The notes beneath the pieces are model-generated. The model had not been told where the DNA came from and ran no database searches. It worked only from the letters and a program-made list of their open reading frames with translations. Shown here one piece after another: positions 1 through 8,904 of a stretch of 64,000 bases of DNA; the first letter of the stretch is position 1; each line of letters starts with the position of its first letter. The translations under genes and the position numbers were made by a program. Source of the DNA: Picosynechococcus sp. PCC 7117 (GTDB lineage: Bacteria > Cyanobacteriota > Cyanobacteriia > Cyanobacteriales > MRBY01); assembly GCF_001693275.1 (NCBI RefSeq), contig NZ_CP016477.1:1426001-1490000 (forward strand). Reading direction: 5' to 3'.

Positions 1-1
1 A

Positions 2-976
<975 letters not shown>

Positions 977-1000
977 TTGACATTTTCAAAACCAGACAAA

Positions 1001-1039
1001 AAGCCTCCTAATCGCAACGAAAAGGAGGTTTTGTTTTTT
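1001..1039 (+). terminator. Rho-independent terminator of gyrB
   Basis: CCTCCT (1004-1009) pairs perfectly with AGGAGG (1023-1028) across a 13-nt loop and is followed by a T-rich tract, 25 nt after the gyrB stop codon. Confidence 0.8.
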
Positions 1040-1063
1040 CTTAAAAAATTAGCAATTCAGCAA

Positions 1064-2230
1064 TTAATCATGCATTGCTTTCGCGAGTTCAGCCGCAACG
1101 AGGGGACGGGAAAACTGTGGCGGTGGTAATTCTCCACGACGGAGCATTTCCCGAACCTTCGTGCCAGAGAGGTGAATCCGATCTTCAGGGCCACTGGGAC
1201 TGGTTTTCGAGGTCGCCATCTGTTCTGTTTTCTTACAGAAGAAGGCGTGTTCAAATTTCATCGGGGTGATGCCAAGGGCTTGGGGATCAAACTCATCAAA
1301 AATCTTCTGGGCATCGTAGGTGCCGTAGTAATCGCCAACACCGGCATGGTCACGACCAACGATGAAGTGGGTACAACCGTAGTTTTTCCGGATTAGGGCG
1401 TGGAAAATCGCTTCACGGGGGCCAGCGTAACGCATCGCTGAAGGATTAATCGCTAAAATCACGCGCTCTTGGGGGAAATAGTTTTCCAGCATAATTTCAT
1501 AGCAACGCATCCGCACATCAGCCGGGATATCATCGCTCTTGGTTGCGCCAACGAGGGGATGGAGGAATAGACCATCGACGGTTTCGAGGGCACATTTAAT
1601 GATGTATTCGTGGGCACGGTGGATCGGGTTCCGGGTTTGGAAGCCAACCACGGTTTTCCAGCCGCGCGCTTGGAAAGCGGCCCGGGAGGCGGCGGGATCA
1701 ATTTGATATTTGGGGAAAAGGGGGTGATCATCCCGTTCGAGTAACCAGACGGGGCCAGCGAGATTTACAGCACCCTGTTCGTAGACGACCTTGACGCCAG
1801 GATGTTTTTCTTCGTCGGTGCGATAGACGTTGATCGCTTCGTGGGCTTTATTGTAGTGGTATTTTTCGGTCAGTTCGAGGACACCAATAAAGCGACCGTT
1901 GGGACCATCAAGGCGTACCCAATTGCCTTCTTTGAGGGGATCAGCAATTTCTTCGGAAACGGAGAGGGTGACAGGCACAGACCAGGGCAGGCCATTGCTG
2001 AGGTGCATTTCTTCAACTACGAGTTCGTAGTCTTTTTGCTCCATAAAACCCTTGAGGGGACTGAAGCCACCGATGGCAATCATTTCGAGGTCGGACTGGG
2101 CGCGGGCATCGAGGGTGATGCGGGGGAGGCGATCGCCTTGGGCGAGGAATTCTTGCTTCTCAGCGTCGGAGGCGATGCGGTTAATTAATTGGCCACCGTG
2201 GGGCGCAATTAGACCGGATGGGGTACTCAT
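1064..2230 (-). CDS. sat: Sulfate adenylyltransferase (ATP sulfurylase)
   Basis: Makes adenosine 5'-phosphosulfate and pyrophosphate from ATP and sulfate, the entry step of assimilatory sulfate reduction in the cytosol. The 388-residue product has an N-terminal PUA-like domain and the nucleotidyltransferase domain, with the ATP-binding motif [10 protein letters not shown] at 198-207 and GRDHAGVG at 292-299. There is no C-terminal APS kinase domain, so this is the stand-alone homo-oligomeric type found in cyanobacteria and plants, not the CysDN heterodimer. The ATG at 2230 gives the expected N-terminus. It lies 83 nt downstream of dnaG on the same strand, so read-through from dnaG is possible, although that gap also contains AT-rich sequence that could hold its own promoter. 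Confidence 0.95.
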   Translation of the reverse strand: MSTPSGLIAPHGGQLINRIASDAEKQEFLAQGDRLPRITLDARAQSDLEMIAIGGFSPLKGFMEQKDYELVVEEMHLSNGLPWSVPVTLSVSEEIADPLKEGNWVRLDGPNGRFIGVLELTEKYHYNKAHEAINVYRTDEEKHPGVKVVYEQGAVNLAGPVWLLERDDHPLFPKYQIDPAASRAAFQARGWKTVVGFQTRNPIHRAHEYIIKCALETVDGLFLHPLVGATKSDDIPADVRMRCYEIMLENYFPQERVILAINPSAMRYAGPREAIFHALIRKNYGCTHFIVGRDHAGVGDYYGTYDAQKIFDEFDPQALGITPMKFEHAFFCKKTEQMATSKTSPSGPEDRIHLSGTKVREMLRRGELPPPQFSRPLVAAELAKAMHD

Positions 2231-2313
2231 AAAATTTAGGATATAAAAGCATGGCTATCTGCAAGCTCTCATGGTATCAGTTTCTGTTCTTTCCATTGTG
2301 GGAATGGGGCGAG

Positions 2314-4248
2314 TTATGTTTCGTAGTGGAGGATCTCCAGGTGGGAAAATTGCCGTTCTTGGGCGATCGCCTTCAGTTTGCGGTCAGCCTGTTCAAATTC
2401 CCGTAGGTAATAGGCAAAATCCGGGTGCTGGGGATCAAGGCCTTGCCATTTCTCTTGACAATAACGGCGATGCTGAGTCCAGTTGACGTGTTCGAGGGTG
2501 GCGATCGCCGCATGGATATTCAAAGTTGCCCGACGCACATCGATTTCGGTGGTTTCGGTGAGGTAGAGCAAAGAACCAAGGCTATGCATCCGTTCGGGGT
2601 GGTGGGTCAAAATATCGAGCATCCGGCCCAACAATTGATTATGGACATGGTTTTGTTTAATTTCTAAGGGCGTTTCAAGGATTTGTTGCCAGAGCCAACG
2701 GTGGTGGGACAGGCTAAACATCACTTCCTTTTCGGCGAGGCGCGCTTCGATGGGGTGACGCTGGGCCGGACTGTGGAGATAGATCCTTAGCAGCAATTCT
2801 TCGGCCTGGGCGAGGGCAATGGTTTGGGACGAAAGGGCGATCGCCTCTGGTTGCACCTCCGGGGTCGCCGTCGGATTCCGGGCTTGGGCTTTGCGGAAAC
2901 GGTTTACCTGGGTTAGGAGGGTCGCTTCCAATTGTTTTTTGTAGTGGGAATCTTCGTGATTAATGAGTTCACTGGCTTTAGCGATGTAGTGGCTCCGAAA
3001 ACTCGGATGATCAATTTTGGCGATCAGGCGAATCATTTGTTTAATCACCCCTTGGAATTGGTCGGCTTGGGTGACATCTTGGCCCAGCAAAATTTGCTCC
3101 AGTTGCCAATCGAGCCAGAGGGGCGCCGTTGTAAGGGCCGTTTGATACTGCGCCGGGCCTTGGTCTGTTTGCAAAAACTCGTCCGCATCCTTGCCCCCAG
3201 GGAGATTGAGGATTCGCACCTGGGCCTGGCCACTGTAAATTAGGGGTTCGATTTCGGTGAGGGTACGTTGGGTGGCTTTGATCCCCGCCTTATCTGCGTC
3301 AAAGTTAAAAATAATTTGCTTAGAATCGGTGTACCGCAGCAGTTGTTTAATCTGCCCCTGGGTAAAGGCAGTGCCGAGGGAAGCCACCGCATTGTCAAAG
3401 CCCGCTGCGTGGAGGGCGATCGCATCGAAATAGCCTTCGACGACCACGGCAGCATCCTGTTTGGCGATCGCCCCCTTTGCTTGGTCGAGGGCAAATAAAG
3501 TCCGGCTCTTGTCAAATAAGGGCGTTTCTGGGGAGTTGAGGTATTTTGGTTCTTCGTTCGTGAGGGTACGGCTGCCAAAGGCGATCGCTCGGCCCTGGAC
3601 ATCGTAGATCGGGATCATCAGGCGATCGCGGAACTGATCATAATGGCCGTTCCCAGACTGGCGTGGTTTAATTAAGCCTGCTTTTTCGACCAAATCGATG
3701 GGATAGCGCTTTTGTTCCACAAGGTAATGGTAGAGAGTATCCCAGCCTCCCGGTGCATAGCCCAGGCCGAAGTTTTGAATCGTTGCTTCCGTTAATCGCC
3801 GTTGCTCGCGGACATAAGCTAAGGCCGTTTGCCCTTCCGGTTGCCGTAGGGAATATTGATAAAAATCATTGGCGATCGCCACAATTTCGTAGAGCTGCTC
3901 CTTGAGGGACAGTTCCCGCTGGATCTCTTGGTGCTGTTCTGGTTCGAGGGTTTTGACCTGGACTTGATACCGTTGGGCCAAGTCCAGCACCACCTGGGCA
4001 AAGGGAGACTTATTGATCTCCATCAAAAACTTGATCGCATTGCCCCCTGCCCCACAGCCAAAACAGTGATAGAACTGCTTCGTCGGACTCACCGTAAAAC
4101 TGGGGGTCTTCTCATCATGGAATGGACAAAGCCCCAGTAAATCCTTGCCCCGCTTTTTGAGCACCACATAATCAGATACCACCTCCGCAATATCAACCTT
4201 GGCGCGAATTTCTTCGATGGTGTCAGGATGAATCGAGGGGTAGGCCAT
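2314..4248 (-). CDS. dnaG: DNA primase DnaG
   Basis: Synthesises RNA primers for lagging-strand replication in complex with the replicative helicase. The 644-residue protein begins with a CHC2 zinc-binding domain (Cys41, His44, Cys62 and Cys65 in CPFHDEKTPSF and HCFGCGAGG), followed by the RNA polymerase core with the TOPRIM signature VVVEGYFDAIAL near residue 270 and the metal-binding NFDADKAG near 315. The C-terminal third is helical and presumably the helicase-binding domain, which is always poorly conserved. Length is normal for the family. It is the first gene of a minus-strand pair with sat. No rpoD or rpsU lies beside it, unlike the enterobacterial macromolecular synthesis operon. Confidence 0.96.
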   Translation of the reverse strand: MAYPSIHPDTIEEIRAKVDIAEVVSDYVVLKKRGKDLLGLCPFHDEKTPSFTVSPTKQFYHCFGCGAGGNAIKFLMEINKSPFAQVVLDLAQRYQVQVKTLEPEQHQEIQRELSLKEQLYEIVAIANDFYQYSLRQPEGQTALAYVREQRRLTEATIQNFGLGYAPGGWDTLYHYLVEQKRYPIDLVEKAGLIKPRQSGNGHYDQFRDRLMIPIYDVQGRAIAFGSRTLTNEEPKYLNSPETPLFDKSRTLFALDQAKGAIAKQDAAVVVEGYFDAIALHAAGFDNAVASLGTAFTQGQIKQLLRYTDSKQIIFNFDADKAGIKATQRTLTEIEPLIYSGQAQVRILNLPGGKDADEFLQTDQGPAQYQTALTTAPLWLDWQLEQILLGQDVTQADQFQGVIKQMIRLIAKIDHPSFRSHYIAKASELINHEDSHYKKQLEATLLTQVNRFRKAQARNPTATPEVQPEAIALSSQTIALAQAEELLLRIYLHSPAQRHPIEARLAEKEVMFSLSHHRWLWQQILETPLEIKQNHVHNQLLGRMLDILTHHPERMHSLGSLLYLTETTEIDVRRATLNIHAAIATLEHVNWTQHRRYCQEKWQGLDPQHPDFAYYLREFEQADRKLKAIAQERQFSHLEILHYET

Positions 4249-4762
4249 GGATTACGTCGCAAAAATCTAAACAGAATGCATCCTTAAAGATAAAAGAAAA
4301 TCTCCGGGGACGCCGCTACAACCAATAAATTGATCTGTCCTTGGCTTTCTCCCCACAAAAAAAGCCCACAAACTGTGAGCTTAGAGAATGTGCAGTTGAT
4401 AAACGAATGTGTAACAGAGAGTTCATGACAAAAACAAGAATCCAGTCCGAATACTCAAGCTTGCTTTTCCGAATCTATTTCAGAAAATCTTGGAGCTGCC
4501 AAAGAACTAGCCTTGATCAAACTCCCCTGTTCAGCACTCTGGAAAATAGCGAATGTTCGTGAGGATTATTGCTTTTGGATATGGATGGACAGACGTAGTT
4601 TGGAACAGCGTTTTCACCTCTTTTTTCTATTGTTTAGATTAAGCTGTTTAATCTGCCAGGAGAAGCGCTTTGCTTCTTGTCTCTAACGATATCACCCAAT
4701 TTGGGAGATCTGGGGGAACGTGATTTTTCTTTGGGCCACTAAAAGTAGGCACTTACAAAAGA
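4249..4762. other. Gene-less 514 bp region with several hairpins
   Basis: No convincing protein gene lies here; a 73-codon plus-strand frame has a Cys-, Ser- and Arg-rich product with no sign of coding selection. Two perfect inverted repeats are visible: AGATTAA/TTAATCT around 4636-4654 and AGAAGC/GCTTCT around 4661-4677. A strong minus-strand terminator lies at the left end (4355-4382), about 380 nt beyond the stop codon of the membrane-protein gene at 4763. The region therefore holds either a very long 3' UTR of that gene or a separate minus-strand small RNA. The dnaG promoter should lie in its first 80 bp. Confidence 0.5.
4355..4382 (-). terminator. Rho-independent terminator, minus strand
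   Basis: Read on the minus strand, AAGCTCACA (4382-4374) and TGTGGGCTT (4370-4362) pair over nine positions with one G-T/A-C type mismatch around a 3-nt loop, followed directly by seven T. No annotated gene ends near it. Confidence 0.7.
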
Positions 4763-5740
4763 TTAAAAAACATAAAAATTCAGCCATAGATCCAGGGCCA
4801 GGAGGGTCAACCCCAAAAGCAGACTGAGATAAAAATAGGTCCGCCAGCGGACAACATTCATCAACAAAATCAGGGTGATGCCATTGAAGAAAGTCCCAGT
4901 CAGGAGAAAGCCAAGGGCAACACCAGGGCTATTATTCCCTAAGATCAGATCGGCGATCGCCGCCATTTGTGTCGGTTGAACGGCGTACAAGATCCCCGCG
5001 CCAAATAGACCCGTCATACCGTGGCTGAGTAATGTTTCTAGGGGGAAAAGGACTTGGCCACAAGCCATCACACCACAGGCGATCAGGAGCCAGACCGACC
5101 ATTCCAGCAGTTCTTGCATAAGGTTTTGGCTCGCCATAAGGGATCGAAATCGGCGAGAAGTGGGCAGAATGGTTAATTTACTCGGTGGCGAAAGGGTGTC
5201 TGGTTGGGTATTGGGAATGCGGTGGGAACTGGGGCGGGCGATCGCCGGATACAAAAAAGTGTCTAGATCTCCCTGTTGATAACTGCGCTGTTGACGCGCC
5301 CCCACAAAAATACTGGCAATTAAAAGCAAAATCCCTAGGCTCAGGCTGCCATAGAACAACAGGAGTCCCCCCCGTCCAGGTAGCTGCTGCCAAAATTTAG
5401 TCAGCACAAAGGGACTCAGGGAAACAGTCCCCAGCCAAAAGGCGATCGCCCCCACCGAGGAGCCGGATTGCCACAGGAGCCGTCGCAGGAGGGGCAGCCC
5501 GCCCACTTGACCCACAGGTAAGATAAAGCCGAGGCCAAGACCAGCCAGTAATTGTAACCAGGCGCTTTGGGGAAGAACTTTTTCCCACCAGGGACGGGGC
5601 GTAAAAATTAAAGCCACCGTCGAGAGACATACCCCCACAAAAAGCCAGGGCCAAAGGATCAGCCATTGGGCGATCATCAGGGTAAACCACTGTTGCAAAG
5701 CGACCATTACCACACCTAAATTCCAGAAAAATTGCTCCAT
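4763..5740 (-). CDS. Multi-pass membrane protein, distantly permease-like
   Basis: I do not recognise this gene securely. The 325-residue product is very hydrophobic, with about eight predicted membrane helices in two bundles. A polar stretch (roughly residues 150-205, with QQGDLDT and SHRIPNTQPD) separates them. Within the first bundle, LLAGLGLGFILPVGQVGGLPLLRR resembles in pattern the Gly/Pro-rich loop of the YraQ/ArsP (DUF318) permease superfamily, which normally has cysteines here (PVCSCG). Those cysteines are absent, so any link is remote. It is divergent from psbY with 171 bp between the starts. The gene could be followed by a long untranslated tail reaching the terminator at 4355-4382. 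Confidence 0.7.
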   Translation of the reverse strand: MEQFFWNLGVVMVALQQWFTLMIAQWLILWPWLFVGVCLSTVALIFTPRPWWEKVLPQSAWLQLLAGLGLGFILPVGQVGGLPLLRRLLWQSGSSVGAIAFWLGTVSLSPFVLTKFWQQLPGRGGLLLFYGSLSLGILLLIASIFVGARQQRSYQQGDLDTFLYPAIARPSSHRIPNTQPDTLSPPSKLTILPTSRRFRSLMASQNLMQELLEWSVWLLIACGVMACGQVLFPLETLLSHGMTGLFGAGILYAVQPTQMAAIADLILGNNSPGVALGFLLTGTFFNGITLILLMNVVRWRTYFYLSLLLGLTLLALDLWLNFYVF

Positions 5741-5911
5741 TTACCCTAACCGATCCCTGGTCTTTTGCTCGATTTTGAGCGGCGATCGCCCTGGTCAGAC
5801 ACCCCCCTGGAGATCTTCTTGCAACCCTTGGAAAAAGGAGCTTAATGGGTTATTAGTATAGAATTGAAAAACTTTGTTTATCATCATTTTTTAACTGAGA
5901 GGAATCAAACC

Positions 5912-6028
5912 ATGGATTGGCGAGTTGTTGTTGTTTTAGCTCCCGTAATCATCGCTGGCTCTTGGGCAATCTTTAACATTGCTGCGGCTGCCCTGAACCA
6001 ACTCCGCAATATGCAAACGAAGAAATAA
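5912..6028 (+). CDS. psbY: Photosystem II protein PsbY
   Basis: A 38-residue single-span thylakoid protein found at the periphery of photosystem II next to cytochrome b559, not essential for oxygen evolution. The product starts MDWRVVVVLAPVIIAGSWA and ends in a basic tail, matching the known cyanobacterial PsbY pattern (MDWR start, one helix, AAA, then NQL). It is short enough to be missed by a length cut-off. The start is fixed by homology and by GAGAGGAA about 10 nt upstream. An AT-rich TAGTATAGAAT about 55 nt upstream could be the -10 region. A strong terminator follows 51 nt after the stop, so it is probably monocistronic. Confidence 0.9.
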   Translation: MDWRVVVVLAPVIIAGSWAIFNIAAAALNQLRNMQTKK

Positions 6029-6078
6029 GTCTTTATCTCTACTGCTTTTCGCGTAAATTACCCTTTGTTTTTGACAGG

Positions 6079-6102
6079 AGCAGCCCCTAGGGGTTGCTTT
6101 TT
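6079..6102 (+). terminator. Rho-independent terminator between psbY and trpC
   Basis: AGCAGCCC (6079-6086) pairs with GGGTTGCT (6091-6098), eight pairs including one G-T, loop CTAG, followed by a T-run to 6102. It ends only 16 nt before the trpC start codon. Confidence 0.82.
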
Positions 6103-6118
6103 CATCCCCAGCAAATCT

Positions 6119-7009
6119 ATGACTGTGCAAATCCGTCGTCTCCACCCCAGCCGTCCCGTTAACGTCAGCATTTTGCAGTACCAAGTGGCGGTGCCCGATG
6201 CCAAACCCCAGCATATCCTGGAAGAAATTGTTTGGCATAAAGAAAAAGAGGTGGAGCAACTACGCGATAAGGTTTCTCTGCTAGAGCTACGCCAGCGGGT
6301 CACAACGGTGCCGCCCGCAAAAGATTTTCTGGGGGCCTTAGTCCACGGCAAGACCCAGCCAGCCCTCATCGCCGAAGTAAAAAAAGCCTCGCCTAGTAAA
6401 GGGGTAATTCGGGAAGATTTTGACCCTGTGGCGATCGCCAAAAGTTATGCCGCCGGGGGAGCCAGTTGCCTCTCAGTCCTCACCGATAACAAGTTTTTCC
6501 AGGGCAGCTTCGAAAACCTGAGCCTCGTGCGCGATGCGGTAGATCTCCCCTTGCTCTGCAAAGAATTTATTATTTATCCCTACCAAATCTTTAAGGCCCG
6601 CAGCCATGGTGCCGACGCGGTTCTCTTGATCGCCGCGATCCTCAGTGACCAAGACCTCGCCTATTTCGTCAAAATTATTCGCAGCTTAGGGATGACCGCC
6701 CTAGTGGAAGTCCATACCCTCGCGGAACTTGATCGCGTCCTCGCCATCGAGGGGGTGAGTCTCGTGGGGATTAATAATCGCAATCTAGAAGATTTTTCTG
6801 TTGATTTGGAAACAACCACCATGTTGCTGGAAAGTCGTCGCGCTGAACTCCAGGCTAAGGGTGTCCGCGTTGTCAGTGAATCGGGCTTACATACGCCCCT
6901 TGATCTCCAGTTTGTCAAAGAAGCTGGAGCCAAGGCGGTATTAATCGGCGAATCCCTTGTGAAACAGCCGGATCCTGGGAAGGCGATCGCCGACTTATTT
7001 CAGTTTTAG
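6119..7009 (+). CDS. trpC: Indole-3-glycerol-phosphate synthase
   Basis: Closes the indole ring from 1-(2-carboxyphenylamino)-1-deoxyribulose 5-phosphate in tryptophan synthesis; a cytosolic TIM barrel. With the ATG at 6119 the protein has 296 residues, the usual cyanobacterial length. The frame is open to an ATG at 6065, but that start would place the psbY terminator inside the coding region. Conserved residues are Glu86/Lys88 in [11 protein letters not shown], Lys148 in LCKEF, Glu197 in VEVHT, Asn219 in GINNRNL and Ser253-Ser255 in VSESG. No other trp genes lie nearby, as is normal for cyanobacteria, where trp genes are scattered. It is convergent with the radical SAM gene, with 10 bp between them. 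Confidence 0.94.
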   Translation: MTVQIRRLHPSRPVNVSILQYQVAVPDAKPQHILEEIVWHKEKEVEQLRDKVSLLELRQRVTTVPPAKDFLGALVHGKTQPALIAEVKKASPSKGVIREDFDPVAIAKSYAAGGASCLSVLTDNKFFQGSFENLSLVRDAVDLPLLCKEFIIYPYQIFKARSHGADAVLLIAAILSDQDLAYFVKIIRSLGMTALVEVHTLAELDRVLAIEGVSLVGINNRNLEDFSVDLETTTMLLESRRAELQAKGVRVVSESGLHTPLDLQFVKEAGAKAVLIGESLVKQPDPGKAIADLFQF

Positions 7010-7019
7010 TTAGATCGGG

Positions 7020-8624
7020 CTAAACCTGGAGGGGCACTCCCGCCGTTGCCAGGTGTTTTTTGATGGTGACCTTGGGGATCGCCGTATTCAAATGCTGCCA
7101 GGGTAAGACCTGAGTTGTCGCCCAATCCTGATGCACATAGAAATCTAGGGGGGGAATTTTGCCTTTCAGTTCCTTAAAGGCCCGCTTGTAGCTGCCGAGG
7201 GTATCACCGTAATCCCTGGTTAATTCTAAAAGGCTAGAGAGACGGCGATCGCCCCTGGAAAGCAACCCCTGAATCACAGACCAGTTATAGCTTTCGGGCC
7301 GGAACTCTATCCCCTGGGAGCGGAGATGCTTTTGGAGGAATTGCAGCCGTTTTTTGGCCGCTGGGTTTACTCCAAACCACTGGAAAGGCGTATGGGCTTT
7401 AGGGACAAAAGTGCTGCAACCGAGGGTTAAACGCAAGCCTAGGGCCGCTTTTTTCACAGCCTGCATCATCGCAATGGTTGCTTCTACGTCTTCCATCTCT
7501 TCCCCTGGAATGCCCACCATGCCATAGAATTTAATCCCCTTGAGGCCCCCGGCTTTTGCGTTCACTGCTGCGGTAATAATTTCGTCGTTGGTGAGCTTTT
7601 TATTGACAATCTCCCGGAGCCGTTCCGAACCACTTTCTACGGCGATTGTGATCGAACGGGTATCCCGTGCCGCAAGAGTTTGGGCCAGTTTTTCTGTGAC
7701 GGTATTCGTCCGTACCGAGGCAATACTCAAACGCACATCGGCATACTGGGGTTGGGAAAGGTAGTCTAATAGTTGTTCAAATTCCGGGTGTTGGGTCACG
7801 GAAGCACCGAGCAAACCAAGGCGATCCGTAACTTTAAGGCCCCGCTCAATGGCCGGGATCAAGGACTGCTCTAAATTGGCCGTCCGGAAGGGCAAGGTGA
7901 CATAGCTAGCGAGGCAAAAGCGGCACATCTCTGGGCAACTACGTACCACTTCTACCATGTAGATATTTTCCCAGGCGGCTTTTTCCGTCACCACCGTCGA
8001 GGCCGAGAGAGTGTTACCCCGGTAAGTTTGTTTTTCAACACTTTCAGGAATATCAGGATATTTGGGACGAATGGTTTCGATTTCCCCCGTCTGCTCCCGG
8101 TAAGTCACTTCGTACAGACTAGGCACATAGATCCCCGGCGTTTGGGCGAGGTGACGTAATTTAGTTTGGCGATCGCCTTGGCGCATTCTTTGATACTGAT
8201 CGATAAATTCATCCAGGAGATTTTCCCCGTCTCCCAGGAGGATCACATCAAAAAAGTCCGCAAAGGGTTCTGGGTTAGCACTCAACACCGACCCCCCCCC
8301 AAACACAAGGGGATGCTGTTCGTCACGCTCGGCTGCCCGTAGTGGAATTTTTAGTTTTTCTAACAAGCTAAAGAGATTTGTGTAATCCAGTTCCCAAGAA
8401 AAAGAAAAGCCGACAATTTCTGGCTGAGACGGCAGTTTTTCCTCTAAATCTGTGAATAAACGACGCACATCCACATCGGGCCGTTGGCTAAATTTTGCCC
8501 ATACCAATTGGTAGCCCAAGCTCGTAATCCCCACGGTGTAGGTATTCGGAAAGGCAAAAATCAAGGGGATCGCGTTGGCCGTCGGTGTTACAGGATCAAA
8601 GAGGAGGCGTTCTTGGTCAAACAA
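7020..8624 (-). CDS. B12-binding-like radical SAM protein, function unknown
   Basis: A 534-residue radical S-adenosylmethionine enzyme. The N-terminal 150 residues resemble a cobalamin-binding Rossmann domain (VGITSLGYQ, FGGGSVLSANPEP, LLGDGE) but lack the DxHxxG cobalamin ligand motif. The iron-sulfur cluster motif is CPEMCRFC with Cys230, Cys234 and Cys237, followed by a TIM-barrel core with the SAM-contact segments AVESGSERLR and KFYGMVGIPGEE. The C-terminal part carries FVPKAHTPFQW, typical of the YgiQ/TIGR03960-type uncharacterised families. Family membership is clear but the substrate is not known to me. It is transcribed divergently from nrdA with 280 bp between. Confidence 0.88.
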   Translation of the reverse strand: MFDQERLLFDPVTPTANAIPLIFAFPNTYTVGITSLGYQLVWAKFSQRPDVDVRRLFTDLEEKLPSQPEIVGFSFSWELDYTNLFSLLEKLKIPLRAAERDEQHPLVFGGGSVLSANPEPFADFFDVILLGDGENLLDEFIDQYQRMRQGDRQTKLRHLAQTPGIYVPSLYEVTYREQTGEIETIRPKYPDIPESVEKQTYRGNTLSASTVVTEKAAWENIYMVEVVRSCPEMCRFCLASYVTLPFRTANLEQSLIPAIERGLKVTDRLGLLGASVTQHPEFEQLLDYLSQPQYADVRLSIASVRTNTVTEKLAQTLAARDTRSITIAVESGSERLREIVNKKLTNDEIITAAVNAKAGGLKGIKFYGMVGIPGEEMEDVEATIAMMQAVKKAALGLRLTLGCSTFVPKAHTPFQWFGVNPAAKKRLQFLQKHLRSQGIEFRPESYNWSVIQGLLSRGDRRLSSLLELTRDYGDTLGSYKRAFKELKGKIPPLDFYVHQDWATTQVLPWQHLNTAIPKVTIKKHLATAGVPLQV

Positions 8625-8904
8625 AGTCGTCAGGGTCAGAAAAAGTTTTGTACCCTTGCCATTGTAAGGGAGTCCCCTCAGCGATTGGCGATCGCCGCAA
8701 AGAGGACAGAAAATGGCGGATCTTCTCCTAACGTTTCCTAGCGCAGATACCCTAAATTGACTGAAAATTTCTGTAAAAAAATTATTTGTTTCCTAAGCTT
8801 ATCTAGTGTTAGTATATGCAGGCTTCCTGTTTTTCACCATAAATATGGTGCTATCTCTGAACAGGATTTTTTTGTCACTTCACCCCATTAATCCCGTCTG
8901 CCCT

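Noticed and set aside
4341-4562. 73-codon plus-strand ORF in the gap downstream of dnaG's 5' end
   Set aside because: Its product is rich in Ser, Arg and Cys with no domain pattern, there is no Shine-Dalgarno, and it runs across the minus-strand terminator.
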